This document shows, piece by piece, positions 1 through 8,218 of a stretch of 64,000 nucleotides of DNA (the stretch's first letter is position 1; every line of letters starts with the position of its first letter). Both the position numbers and the translations under genes were made by a program. The notes beneath the pieces were generated by a model. It was not told the DNA's origin. It saw only the letters and a program-made list of their open reading frames with translations, and made no database searches. Origin of the DNA: Streptomyces canus 299MFChir4.1 (GTDB taxonomy: Bacteria; Actinomycetota; Actinomycetes; Streptomycetales; Streptomycetaceae). The stretch spans positions 781,462 through 845,461 of the forward strand of contig NZ_KB911583.1 in NCBI RefSeq assembly GCF_000383615.1. Direction: 5' to 3'.

Positions 1-2590
1 CCGCGCTGCGCAGCTGGCCCATGGTGGCAGCCGCCTGCACGCCGTGGCCCTGGACGTCCCCGATGACCAGGGCCAGCCCGTCGCCGGACTCGACGACGTC
101 GTACCAGTCCCCGCCGACCTCCATCCCCGCGGTGCCCGGGAGATAGCGCCCGGCCGTCTCCAGCTGCGGGTGCGCCGACAGACGGCGCGGCAGGAGCGCC
201 TGCTGGAGGCCGCGGGCGAGCACGGTCTCCGACTCGTAGCGCTGCGCCTTCTCCATGGCGTGGGCGATGAGTCCGGCCAGCGCGGTGAGCACCGTGCGCT
301 CCTCGGTGCTGAAGCTGCGCGGCCGGTCGAAGCCGAGGATGCAGGAGCCGACCGGCCGGCCCGAGGCGATCAGTGGCAGGAAGGCCCGGGCGCCCTCGGT
401 GGCGTCCAGGGCGATGCCCGGGTAGGCGGCCGTCAGCTCTTCCATCGAGTCGAAGAAGAGCGGACGGCCGGTGGTGAGGGTCTCCACGCCGGGCAGGTGC
501 GTGCTCATGTCCACGCCGTCGAAGGGCGCGAGGAAGCCCTTGGGGAAGCCGGCCTCCCACTCCAGGTACAGATGTCGCTCCTGAAGCAGGTAGATCGCGA
601 GCCGGCGGCCGCCGAACGCGGGCAGCAGCTCCCGCATCACGACGGCGGACACCTGCCGGGCGGTGGCGGCCTCGGTCAGGGCGATGGCCAGCGCGATCGG
701 CCGGTACAGCGGCGCCAGCGGGCTCGCGCCCTCGGCCGTCTCCTGCGCCGCGGGGCTGCCCGCCACCCGGCTCGCGGGCCGGACCGTGCAGGTCAGCCGG
801 TCGGGACCGGGATACACGGACAGGGCGAGCCAGTCGCCTTCGTACGGCTGCGGGGCGGGCTCGTTGTCCTGTGCGGGTGGGGGTGGCTGGGCATCAGTAG
901 CGGGCGGAGGTGGCTCGGCGTCCCGGGCGGTGGGTGGTGGCTCGGTGTCTTGTGCGGGTGGTGGCTCTGTGTGGTGGGCGGCCGGCGGTGTCCCGGCCTC
1001 CGGCGCGGTCCGCGGTGGCCGGGTGTTGGAGGGCGGTGGTGGGGCGTTGTGGGCGGACCGTGGTGACTCGGCGTGGCGAGCGGAGCCCTGTGGCCCGGAA
1101 TCTTTGGCGGATCGTGGTGGCACGTGGTCCTGGTCGGAGCGCTGAGGCGCGTCGTCGTGGCCGGATCCCGATGGCATGTCCTCCCGACCGGACCGCGGTG
1201 GCGAGTCGTCTTGGCCGGACCATGGTGGCGCGTCGTTCTGGTCGGACCATGGTGGCGAGTCGTCTTGGTCGGACCATGGCGGTACGTCGTTCTGGTCGGA
1301 TCGTGGTGGCGCGTCTTCCCGACCGCCCCGTGGTGGCGCGCCCTCGCGATCGGACCGTGCCGGCACGTCGCCCTGGTCGGACCTCGGCGGCGCGCCCTCG
1401 CGGTCGGACCACGGGGATCCCATGCCCTGAGCGGGCCACATTGCCCCGTTGTCCTGAGCAGCCGGCCGCGGCTCGGGCTCCCGGGTGGGTGGTCGTACGA
1501 GATGGAAGTGGACCGGGTCGGGTGTGAGGAGGGCCGCCCGCAGGTGGTCCTCGAAGTCGGGGCGGGCCAGCCAGGGCACGGCCTCCCACAGGTCGCGGCC
1601 GACGAGCTCGGCGCGGGGGCGGCCCAGGAGCTCGGCGGCGCGCGGATTCGCGTAGACGACCAGGCCAAGACGGTCGACGCAGAACACGCCGTCGGGCAGC
1701 AGGTCGGCCGCCGAGTCCGCCGTGGGGGCGGGGCCCGGGGCCACGACGACGCCCCGGACCGCGGGTGCGGCGGGCGGTTCGTAGGCGTTCCACAGGTCCA
1801 GCAGGCGCAGCGCGCCCTCCTTGTCCCGCAGGTAGAGGGGCAGCGCGGGAGGGCGGCCGGCGGCGGTGTCCCGCAGGGTGGCCAGGATGCGGTGCGTGTC
1901 GCTGGGGGCGACGGCCTCGGCGAACGCTTCGACGGTGCCGGCGAACTCGCTGGGCGGCAGACCCAGGAGGGTGTGCAGGTCCTCGTCCAGGGTGATGCCG
2001 GCCGACGCGGGGTCCCAGGCGAAGCGCCCGGCGCGTCCCACGGACGCGGAGGCGGTCGGCGGCCGCAGACAGACCGGCTCGCCCCCCCAGGCGACCTGGT
2101 CCGGCTTCCCGTCCTCAAGGTCCCGCAGCGCCTCGCCCAGCTCCTGGGCGAGGCGCACCATACGGTCCCGGCCGGCCAGCACCTCGGCGGCGTCGGTGAC
2201 GGCCGGGCGCAGCACGGTCAGCACACCGAAGGTCGTGGAACCGCCGATGACGGGCACGTAGAGCGAGCCGAACTGGAACGGCAGCCCGGCGGCGAACTGC
2301 GGGTAGCGCCGCATGGTCTCGGTGGCGTTCGGCAGGACCACCTGGACCCCGAGCCGGTAGGCGTCCGCGACGGGGAAAGGACGGTCGACGTGCAGCCGCC
2401 ACCACGGGCGGAACAGCGGTCCGGGCAGTCCCGACAGAACGGCGAGCCGCAGCAGTCCGGGCGTGCGGGAGCGCAGATAGACCCCTCCGGCGTGGCCGCC
2501 GGCCGCACTGACCGCCTCCGTCGAGGCGTCGATCAGCAGTGCCGTCAGCCGCCCGGCCGTCGGGTGTGGGTCCTCGACGCTCCCAGTCAT
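1..2590 (-). CDS. SpoIIE-family PP2C phosphatase with GAF and PAS domains (3' end outside window)
   Basis: Serine/threonine phosphatase of the RsbU/SpoIIE type, which normally dephosphorylates anti-anti-sigma factors. The ATG at 2590 opens a frame that runs off the left edge (863 codons visible). Order seen: an N-terminal GAF-like sensor (about residues 1-165), a PAS domain (about 290-375, DGVFCVD...GLVVYANPRAAELLGR), a long repetitive acidic/proline linker (about 390-577), a second GAF domain (about 600-760) and the start of the PP2C core (ALLPRRLS, GGDWYDVV, IGDVQGHG from about 770). The acidic GDWYD and GDVQGHG motifs are the metal-binding signature of the family. No membrane segment is visible, so it is probably cytosolic. 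The target anti-anti-sigma factor is not in the window. The family call is firm; the missing C-terminus could add an HATPase domain as in the homologue at 39337-41799. Confidence 0.92.
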   Translation of the reverse strand, partial: MTGSVEDPHPTAGRLTALLIDASTEAVSAAGGHAGGVYLRSRTPGLLRLAVLSGLPGPLFRPWWRLHVDRPFPVADAYRLGVQVVLPNATETMRRYPQFAAGLPFQFGSLYVPVIGGSTTFGVLTVLRPAVTDAAEVLAGRDRMVRLAQELGEALRDLEDGKPDQVAWGGEPVCLRPPTASASVGRAGRFAWDPASAGITLDEDLHTLLGLPPSEFAGTVEAFAEAVAPSDTHRILATLRDTAAGRPPALPLYLRDKEGALRLLDLWNAYEPPAAPAVRGVVVAPGPAPTADSAADLLPDGVFCVDRLGLVVYANPRAAELLGRPRAELVGRDLWEAVPWLARPDFEDHLRAALLTPDPVHFHLVRPPTREPEPRPAAQDNGAMWPAQGMGSPWSDREGAPPRSDQGDVPARSDREGAPPRGGREDAPPRSDQNDVPPWSDQDDSPPWSDQNDAPPWSGQDDSPPRSGREDMPSGSGHDDAPQRSDQDHVPPRSAKDSGPQGSARHAESPRSAHNAPPPPSNTRPPRTAPEAGTPPAAHHTEPPPAQDTEPPPTARDAEPPPPATDAQPPPPAQDNEPAPQPYEGDWLALSVYPGPDRLTCTVRPASRVAGSPAAQETAEGASPLAPLYRPIALAIALTEAATARQVSAVVMRELLPAFGGRRLAIYLLQERHLYLEWEAGFPKGFLAPFDGVDMSTHLPGVETLTTGRPLFFDSMEELTAAYPGIALDATEGARAFLPLIASGRPVGSCILGFDRPRSFSTEERTVLTALAGLIAHAMEKAQRYESETVLARGLQQALLPRRLSAHPQLETAGRYLPGTAGMEVGGDWYDVVESGDGLALVIGDVQGHGVQAAATMGQLRSA
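1055..1408 (-). repeat. About 13 imperfect 27-bp (nonapeptide) tandem repeats inside the phosphatase linker
   Basis: Translated on the minus strand, the linker is a run of nine-residue units of the form SDQ(N/D)D(A/S/V)PP(W/R), for example SDQDDSPPW and SDREGAPPR, in perfect register for roughly 13 copies that decay toward the C-terminal side. At DNA level the unit is 27 bp with the core TGGTCGGACCATGGTGGC on the plus strand. It is followed (about 860-1045) by a second, degenerate nine-residue series of the form AEPPPPATD. The repeats sit between the PAS and second GAF domains and keep the reading frame. They look like slippage-generated, disordered spacer sequence. Confidence 0.85.
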
Positions 2591-2771
2591 CGGCCTACCT
2601 AGTCCGTGCACCGTCCCGCGGGCGACACAGCAAGAATGCGCCACAAGGACACCGGCCCGCACCCGGGCGGCTCATATGTACACCTCGCTCACCGCGCTGG
2701 ACAACCGTCGGGCAGACTCTTAGGGTTAATTTCCAGATCTAGATATTGAGTCTATTCAGCTTGCGGGCGGA

Positions 2772-3419
2772 GTGCCGGTGGTCAAAGAGGTCGTGGACGG
2801 TGCGGACGAGCACCTCATCGGTGAGGCCGAGAAGATCGCTGTCGCGCTCGGCCGTATGTTTCCGGGCCTGTGCGAGGTGGTCCTGCACGACCTGCGGGAT
2901 CCGCGGCACGCGATCCGGGCCATCGAGAACAACCTCTCCGGCCGCCGGGTCGGGGACTCCGCGACCGAGCTGGGACTGGCCCGCATCGCCGATCCGGAGT
3001 ACCCGAGCGTTCTCCAGAACTATCCGAATCGGTTCCCCGACGGCCGCCCGGCCAAGAGCACGTCCATCGGGATCAAGAACGAGGCCGGTGAGTACATCGC
3101 GGCCCTGTGTCTCAATCTCGACGTGTCGGTGCTGTCACCCGTGACGCTCGCCCTGTCGAACCTCGTGGCCACGGACACCGAGCACCGCGAACAGCCCCTG
3201 GAGACCCTGCGGGACCGCACCACGCGCGAACTGCGCAGGACGGTGGAGGAGTTGGCCGCGGAGCGCGCCGCCACACCCCGGTCGCTGAGCAGACAGGACA
3301 AGAAGGCGCTCGTACGGCGGCTGCACCGGGACGGGTACTTCGACTCACGGGACGCCGCGCAGACGATCGCGGATCTGCTGGGCGTGTCCCGGGCGACCGT
3401 CTACAACTACAGCAAATGA
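2772..3419 (+). CDS. DauR-type (YheO PAS-like plus HTH) transcriptional regulator
   Basis: 215-residue regulator with the architecture of Pseudomonas DauR: an N-terminal YheO-like PAS domain (about 15-130, LHDLRDP..AIRAIENNLSGR, and KSTSIGIKN) and a C-terminal helix-turn-helix (about 165-215, LVRRLHRDGYFDSRDAAQT and LLGVSRATVYNYSK). In Pseudomonas DauR controls D-arginine catabolism genes including dauB, an ornithine-cyclodeaminase-family dehydrogenase. Here an enzyme of that same family starts 10 bp downstream, so an operon with local regulation is likely. The GTG at 2772 follows a GGGCGGAG stretch. The 180-bp divergent gap upstream is unusually AT-rich (TTAGGGTTAATTTC and a palindromic ATCTAGAT at 2737-2744) and presumably contains the promoter. 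The family call is strong; the effector is inferred only. Confidence 0.88.
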   Translation: MPVVKEVVDGADEHLIGEAEKIAVALGRMFPGLCEVVLHDLRDPRHAIRAIENNLSGRRVGDSATELGLARIADPEYPSVLQNYPNRFPDGRPAKSTSIGIKNEAGEYIAALCLNLDVSVLSPVTLALSNLVATDTEHREQPLETLRDRTTRELRRTVEELAAERAATPRSLSRQDKKALVRRLHRDGYFDSRDAAQTIADLLGVSRATVYNYSK

Positions 3420-3429
3420 AGGACCGCTC

Positions 3430-4404
3430 ATGACCTCCGCCGGACCGCACCCCGGCCCGCCACCGGCCGCCCGCCCCCTGCTGCACATCCCCGAGGAGCG
3501 GACCGCCGCGCTCGTCGACGAGGACCTGGCCCTGGAAGCGGCCCGCGCCGCCTTCGCCGCGACGGTGAACGGCCCGGTCTTTCCCTCGCTCGCCGTGCAC
3601 GGATCCGACCCGCGCAACAGGTTCACCCTCAAGCCGTCCGCGTCCGACAGGCAGGCCGGCGTGAAGATCGGCACGTACTGGCCGGGAAACACCGAGCACG
3701 GGCTGCCCCGCCACCACTCCACCCTGCTGCTGCTCGACCAGACGACCGGCAGGCTTGGGGCCGTTCTGGAGGTCGGCACCGCGAACGCCTACCGGACCGC
3801 CGCCGCCGACGCCCTGGCCGTCGACCTGCTGGCCCGTCGGGACGCCACCACTCTCGCGGTCTTCGGTACCGGGCACCAGGCGGCCTACGAGGTGCGGGCC
3901 GTGAGCCGGATCCGGGCCGTCGGCGCGGTCCTGGTCGTGGGACGTACGGCCGAACGCGCTGAGCGGACCGCGGCGGCACTGGCCGCACAAGGCCATGACG
4001 CCCGCGCCGTTAGCGCCGAGGAAGCCTGCGCACGGGCCGACATGATCGTCACCGCCACCACCGCACGGGCCGACACCCCGCCGTTGTTCGAAGCCGCGTG
4101 GGTCCGCCCCGGTACGCATCTGTCCTGCATGGGCGCCGACGCACCCGGCAAGCGTGAACTCCCGCCCGAACTGTTCGCCCGCGCCCGCGTGTTCTGCGAC
4201 CTGCCCGAGCAGGCCCGCCGTATGGGGGAGAGTCAGCACGCCCCCGCGGACACGGTCCTCACCCCGCTCGGAGACGTCCTCACCGGTCGGACGGAAGGCC
4301 GTACCGCCGACAGTGACATCACGGTCTTCGACAGCTCCGGGATCGGAGTGCAGGACCTGTATCTGGGCCTGGCCCTACTAGAGAAGATGGACATCTCCCT
4401 GTGA
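3430..4404 (+). CDS. Ornithine cyclodeaminase / mu-crystallin family dehydrogenase (DauB-like)
   Basis: 324-residue NAD(P)-dependent enzyme of the OCD/mu-crystallin family, which includes ornithine cyclodeaminase, alanine dehydrogenases and DauB, which converts 2-ketoarginine and ammonia to L-arginine. Visible motifs: RFTLKPS with the conserved substrate lysine (about 65-70), ANAYRTAAADALA (about 116-128), the Rossmann motif FGTGHQAAYEVRA (about 140-152) and DSSGIGVQDLYLGL near the end. The ATG at 3430 lies 11 bp after a GAAGGA-type RBS that overlaps the regulator's stop. The stop overlaps the next start by 4 bp (GTGA). Next to a DauR-like regulator and a D-amino-acid PLP enzyme, a role in D-amino-acid use is the simplest reading. 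Exact substrate unknown. Confidence 0.87.
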   Translation: MTSAGPHPGPPPAARPLLHIPEERTAALVDEDLALEAARAAFAATVNGPVFPSLAVHGSDPRNRFTLKPSASDRQAGVKIGTYWPGNTEHGLPRHHSTLLLLDQTTGRLGAVLEVGTANAYRTAAADALAVDLLARRDATTLAVFGTGHQAAYEVRAVSRIRAVGAVLVVGRTAERAERTAAALAAQGHDARAVSAEEACARADMIVTATTARADTPPLFEAAWVRPGTHLSCMGADAPGKRELPPELFARARVFCDLPEQARRMGESQHAPADTVLTPLGDVLTGRTEGRTADSDITVFDSSGIGVQDLYLGLALLEKMDISL

Positions 4405-5603
4405 GCCGCGTGAGTCCCGGTCCTGCGAGCCCTGTTCAGACCGCTGCGGGCGCCGCCGTGCGGACCCTGGCCGATCCCGACACGCCGTTCGCCGTCGTCG
4501 ACGTCCACAAGGTCGGACGCAACGTCGAGCGGCTGGCGGCCAGGGCCGAGCGGCTCGGTGTCACCCTGCGGCCGCATGTGAAGACGGCCAAGAGCCTCGA
4601 TGTCGCCGCCCTCCTGCACGCAGGCGACCCGGCTTGCCCGGTCACGGTGTCCACCCTGGCCGAGGCGGAGGCGTTCGCCGACGGCGGTTACACCGACATC
4701 ACCTACGCCGTGGGCATCGACCCCCACAAACTCCCGCGTGTCGTCGCCCTGTTGCGTCGCGGTGTCACCCTGCGCGTCCTGCTGGACAGCGCGGAGCAGG
4801 CGGAGTTCGTGGCCGAGGCCTCCCGCCGGGCCGGACTTCGCGTCCCCACCCAGATCGAGATCGACTGCGACGGTCACCGCGGCGGTCTCACGCCCGACGC
4901 TCCCGGCCTCCCGGAGATCGGCCGCATCCTGCACGAAGCGGGCTGCCTGGACGGGGTGTTGACCCACGCCGGCGAGTCCTACTTCGCCCGCACAGCCGAC
5001 GAGCAGCGCCTGGCCGCGGAGAACGAACGCGACAGTGCCGTCGCCGCGGCCGAGCGACTGCGCGCGGCGGGCCTGACCGTGTCCACCGTCAGCATCGGTT
5101 CGACCCCCACCGCCCACGCCGCCGAGGACCTCACCGGCGTCACCGAACTGCGCGCGGGCAACTACGTGTTCTTCGACCTGGTAATGGCCGGCCTCGGAGT
5201 CTGCCGCGTCGAGGACCTCGCCCTGTCGGTCGTCGTCACCGTCATCGGACACCGCCCCGAGTACGGCTGGATCCTCACCGACGGTGGCTGGATGGCCATG
5301 TCCCGCGACCGCGGCACCGCGGCCCAGGCGCAGGACCAGGGATACGGCCTGGTCGCCGACCTCGCCGGCAATCCGATCCCGGGCCTGGTCATGACCGCCG
5401 CCAGCCAGGAACACGGCACCCTCACCGCCCGCGACGGCACCCGCCTGCCCGAGCTGCCCCTCGGCACCCGCTTGCGCATCCTGCCCAACCACGCCTGCGC
5501 CACGGCGGCCCAGCACCACGGTTACCACGTCGTCGACGGCACGCGGACGACGGCCGGCGCGCCGGCCGTCCAGGCCTTCTGGAGCCGCGTCAGCGGGTGG
5601 TGA
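4401..5603 (+). CDS. D-threonine aldolase / D-serine dehydratase-like PLP enzyme
   Basis: 400-residue fold-type III PLP enzyme with an N-terminal alanine-racemase-like barrel (about 25-260) and a C-terminal D-serine-dehydratase-like metal-binding domain (about 270-395). The PLP lysine is in RPHVKTAKS (about residue 59). The PNHACATAAQHHG motif near the C-terminus carries the His-x-Cys pair that binds zinc in eukaryotic-type D-serine dehydratases and the metal in D-threonine aldolases. GTG at 4401 overlaps the upstream stop by 4 bp, so translation is probably coupled. With the DauR-like and OCD-family genes it makes a compact D-amino-acid degradation operon. The sequence cannot distinguish aldolase from dehydratase. 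Confidence 0.87.
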   Translation: MSRVSPGPASPVQTAAGAAVRTLADPDTPFAVVDVHKVGRNVERLAARAERLGVTLRPHVKTAKSLDVAALLHAGDPACPVTVSTLAEAEAFADGGYTDITYAVGIDPHKLPRVVALLRRGVTLRVLLDSAEQAEFVAEASRRAGLRVPTQIEIDCDGHRGGLTPDAPGLPEIGRILHEAGCLDGVLTHAGESYFARTADEQRLAAENERDSAVAAAERLRAAGLTVSTVSIGSTPTAHAAEDLTGVTELRAGNYVFFDLVMAGLGVCRVEDLALSVVVTVIGHRPEYGWILTDGGWMAMSRDRGTAAQAQDQGYGLVADLAGNPIPGLVMTAASQEHGTLTARDGTRLPELPLGTRLRILPNHACATAAQHHGYHVVDGTRTTAGAPAVQAFWSRVSGW

Positions 5604-5961
5604 TCCGGTTGCCACGTCCAGGTGCCGAGGCGCGTTTCGCCACCCGTCGTCCCCACGTCACGTCGGTCCCCATGCCCCCTCGTCCCCGTCATCTCCCTCA
5701 AGTGGGCGGTTGTGTAGGGTGTTTGGAAGAGTCGGCGGGGCAAGGCGGTCTGCCCCGTGGGCGCGACACGCCGAGGCCGTGACCGATGTCGCTCCGACGC
5801 GCAGGCGTAAAGTGCCGCGTGGGAGGGGAATCACCCTTGTGCAGATCGTGACTTGTGGTATTACAGAGGCCGTTCAAGGGGTAACTACCACCACGCGCGG
5901 GTGTTCAATCGTGGTGATGATCATGATGTGATCAGAGGGTGTCTCGGACTACGTTGCCGCT
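5604..5961. other. 358-bp intergenic region between the D-amino-acid operon and the acyl-CoA oxidase gene
   Basis: No credible gene. A 7-bp GC stem, CGGGGCA...TGCCCCG, at 5736-5757 could end the upstream operon. Closer to the next gene the sequence becomes less GC-rich, and a dyad at 5889-5916 is described separately. The remainder holds nothing recognisable. Confidence 0.6.
5889..5916. promoter_or_regulatory. Inverted repeat upstream of the acyl-CoA oxidase gene
   Basis: CACCACG (5889-5895) and CGTGGTG (5910-5916) form a perfect 7-bp dyad with a 14-nt spacer, about 45-70 bp upstream of the GTG at 5962. It is followed by TGATGATCATGATGTGATCA, itself rich in TGATCA-like palindromes. Position and symmetry suit an operator; no regulator is encoded next to it. 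Confidence 0.4.
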
Positions 5962-7764
5962 GTGATCACCTCTCAACTCCCCGTAACGGCACCCCCGCTG
6001 ACCGAGACGGCCGCGATCCGGCACCTCCTCTTCGGCGCGCAGGCGGAGATCCATGAGCCCTGGCGACGCCTGTTCAGCTCCGACGTGTTCGCCTACCACG
6101 AGGGGCTGACGCACCAGGAGCGCACGGAACTGTCCTATCAACGCCTACGCACGGTGAACGCGGCGGTGCCCGATCCCCAGGCCCTCGCGCGCGACCCGAT
6201 CGCCCTGAGCGCCCTGCACGAATGGGCCGGGGTGGCGGACGCCGGCATGACGACGCTCGCCAGCATCCACTACAACCTGTTCCTCGGCAGTCTGCTCGAA
6301 CACGACCACGAGGGGCGGGACTTGGGCCCCTATCTGCGGATGGAGCGCATCGGCACCTTCCTGTGCACCGAGCAGGCGCACGGCAACGACGCCCCCCAGT
6401 TGGAGACCACCGCGACCCTGGACCGGGCCACGGGGGGTTTCGTGCTCACCACCCCGACGCGGGGAGCCCGCAAGTGGATGCCCAACACCTCCGTGGCCGG
6501 CGGCCCGAAGGACGCCCTGGTCGCGGCCCGTCTGGTGATCGACGGCAAGGACCAGGGCGTCTTCCTCTTCCTGACCGCGCTGACCGACGGGAACGGCCGT
6601 CATCTGCCGGGCGTGGAGGTCGAGTTGCTGCCCCAGACGGCCAGCAGCCCGGTCGACCACTGCGCCACCTCCTTCCACGGGGTGCGGTTGCCACGGACGG
6701 CCATGCTCCAGGGCGAACACGGTCGGCTTACGGACGAGGGCGAGCTCGTCTCCTGCCTGGGCAGCCCGCGCAAACGGTTCCTGCGCTCCATCGGCCGCGT
6801 GACCATGGGCAAACTGTGCATGAGCGCCTACAGCCTCGGGGTGACACGGCACGCCCTGACCGTCGCCGTCCGCCACGCCCACCAGCGGGTCACCTCGGGG
6901 ATGACCAGCGGGCAGCGGGTGCCTCTGTTCGCGCATCGCACCCACCACGCCCCGCTGGTGGAGGCGCTCGCCACAACCTACGCCGCCACCTTGCTGCAGC
7001 GTGAGGTCGTACGGCGATGGGCGCAGGCGGCGGAGGGCGAGCGCGAGGAGGCCGAGCGGCTGGTGGCGGTGGCCAAGGGCTGGATCACCTGGCAGGCCAG
7101 AGCCGTGATGACCGAGTGCCGGGAACGCTGCGGCGCACAGGGCCTGTTGCTCTCCAACGGGATCGCGGGCCAGCTCGCGGCCAACGAGGGCACGATCACC
7201 GCGGAGGGCGACAACACCGTCATCTGGGTCAAGGCGGCCGGGGAGATGCTGCTGGGCGGCTTCAGCCCGACGCCCCCCAGCGACGTGCCCCCGGCCACCC
7301 GGAGCCTGCACGATCCGGCTCACCTGCACGACCTGATGGGCGACCTGGAGCGAATACGTCACGGGCGGGCCCGTGGCCGGCTGCGCACGAAACGGGCCGC
7401 CTCGCCCCTCGACCGCTGGAACGGCGCCTCCGGCGCGGCGCTGTCCCTGGTCGACGCCCACGTCCACCGGCTGGCCGCGCAGCAACTCCTTGCCGCGGCG
7501 GCGCAGGCGACCGACCCGCAGGTGGCTCTCCTGCTGGAGCACCTCCACCGGCTGTTCGCCCTGCGTTACGTGGCCGCGCACAGCGGTGAACTGCTCGCGC
7601 ACGAGCGGCTGACCGCCGAGCAGGTCCGGTACCTGCCGGAGGTCCTGGAGGCCACCGTCGCCGCACTGGTGCCGCACGCCCTGACCCTCACCGGTGCCTT
7701 CGCCGTGTTGGAAGAGATCACTGAGCGCCATCCGGCGCTGCGATCCGAGGTGGTGCCGGCGTGA
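5962..7764 (+). CDS. Acyl-CoA oxidase / acyl-CoA dehydrogenase family flavoenzyme
   Basis: 600-residue protein of the acyl-CoA oxidase group, longer than ordinary acyl-CoA dehydrogenases (about 380-400) and with the two C-terminal helical domains typical of oxidases. Motifs: TEQAHGNDAPQLETTATLD (FAD-binding TE..G.D region), WMPNTSVAGGPKDALVAA, and CGAQGLLLSNGIAGQLAANEGTITAEGDNTV, in which the Glu of AEGDNTV occupies the position of the catalytic base. Such enzymes oxidise acyl-CoA to trans-2-enoyl-CoA with oxygen as electron acceptor. It starts with GTG at 5962 and has no co-transcribed beta-oxidation partner, so its substrate is unknown. The cytoplasmic location is inferred from the absence of a signal peptide. 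Confidence 0.87.
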   Translation: MITSQLPVTAPPLTETAAIRHLLFGAQAEIHEPWRRLFSSDVFAYHEGLTHQERTELSYQRLRTVNAAVPDPQALARDPIALSALHEWAGVADAGMTTLASIHYNLFLGSLLEHDHEGRDLGPYLRMERIGTFLCTEQAHGNDAPQLETTATLDRATGGFVLTTPTRGARKWMPNTSVAGGPKDALVAARLVIDGKDQGVFLFLTALTDGNGRHLPGVEVELLPQTASSPVDHCATSFHGVRLPRTAMLQGEHGRLTDEGELVSCLGSPRKRFLRSIGRVTMGKLCMSAYSLGVTRHALTVAVRHAHQRVTSGMTSGQRVPLFAHRTHHAPLVEALATTYAATLLQREVVRRWAQAAEGEREEAERLVAVAKGWITWQARAVMTECRERCGAQGLLLSNGIAGQLAANEGTITAEGDNTVIWVKAAGEMLLGGFSPTPPSDVPPATRSLHDPAHLHDLMGDLERIRHGRARGRLRTKRAASPLDRWNGASGAALSLVDAHVHRLAAQQLLAAAAQATDPQVALLLEHLHRLFALRYVAAHSGELLAHERLTAEQVRYLPEVLEATVAALVPHALTLTGAFAVLEEITERHPALRSEVVPA

Positions 7765-7827
7765 CCGTCGCCACCACGCGCTGAGGCCGGGCCGCGGAGC
7801 AGTCCGCGGCCCGCCTCTGTTTAAGGC

Positions 7828-7857
7828 TTGGCTTATATAAGTGGTGGATGGCATAGT
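7828..7857 (+). promoter_or_regulatory. Candidate promoter with palindromic operator for the ArsR/SRPBCC operon
   Basis: TTGGCT (7828-7833) and CATAGT (7852-7857) are separated by 18 bp and resemble -35/-10 boxes. The spacer contains a perfect 10-bp palindrome, CTTATATAAG (7832-7841), strikingly AT-rich for this genome. A start site about 7 bp after the -10 would fall at the GTG at 7865, giving a leaderless mRNA. This fits autorepression by the ArsR-like product. Inferred from sequence only. Confidence 0.45.
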
Positions 7858-7864
7858 GGGTGAC

Positions 7865-8218
7865 GTGCACGCGTTCGACGTACTCGGAGATCCGGTCCGA
7901 CGCCGGATATTGGAACTGCTCGCCTCGGGCGAGCAGGCGTCGGGCGAGGTCAGTGCCGTGATCCGGGACGAGTTCGGGATCTCCCAGCCTGCCGTCTCGC
8001 AGCATCTGAAAGTGCTGCGGGAGAGCGGCTTCGCCTCGGTGCGCGCCGACGGCAACCGGCGGCTGTACGCCGTCGAGGCCGCCCCGCTCCGGGAGGTGGA
8101 TGCCTGGCTGGAGCGCTTCCGGGGTTTCTGGGACCAGCGGCTCGACGCACTCGGAACGGAGCTCGCGCGAGGAAAGCGCGAGCGCAGGATGCAAGGAGAG
8201 GTGAGCGAGCATGAGTGA
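7865..8218 (+). CDS. ArsR-family winged-helix transcriptional repressor
   Basis: About 117 residues with a single winged helix: HAFDVLGDPVRRRILELLA, then the recognition helix ISQPAVSQHLKVLRESGFA and the wing VRADGNRRLYAVEAAPL. No metal-sensing CxC motif is seen. This places it in the ArsR group that pairs with SRPBCC/AHSA1 genes rather than among arsenic sensors. In-frame GTG codons exist at 7841, 7856 and 7865. The first lies within the palindromic promoter element, so 7865 is preferred. The gene overlaps the SRPBCC gene by 8 bp, so the two are translated together. Confidence 0.88.
   Translation: MHAFDVLGDPVRRRILELLASGEQASGEVSAVIRDEFGISQPAVSQHLKVLRESGFASVRADGNRRLYAVEAAPLREVDAWLERFRGFWDQRLDALGTELARGKRERRMQGEVSEHE

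Noticed and set aside
1055..1408. Possible CRISPR-like repeat array
   Set aside because: Repeats are contiguous 27-bp units without spacers and preserve a coding frame; they are part of a protein linker.
1073..2602. A 509-codon plus-strand open frame and several others opposite the left-end phosphatase
   Set aside because: They are complementary shadows of the minus-strand gene, whose frame has recognisable PAS, GAF and PP2C motifs; the shadows have only Arg/Gly/Ala-rich text without domains.
5710..6056. Short plus-strand frames in the gap before the acyl-CoA oxidase gene
   Set aside because: No RBS, no domain text, and the region contains candidate terminator and operator structures instead.
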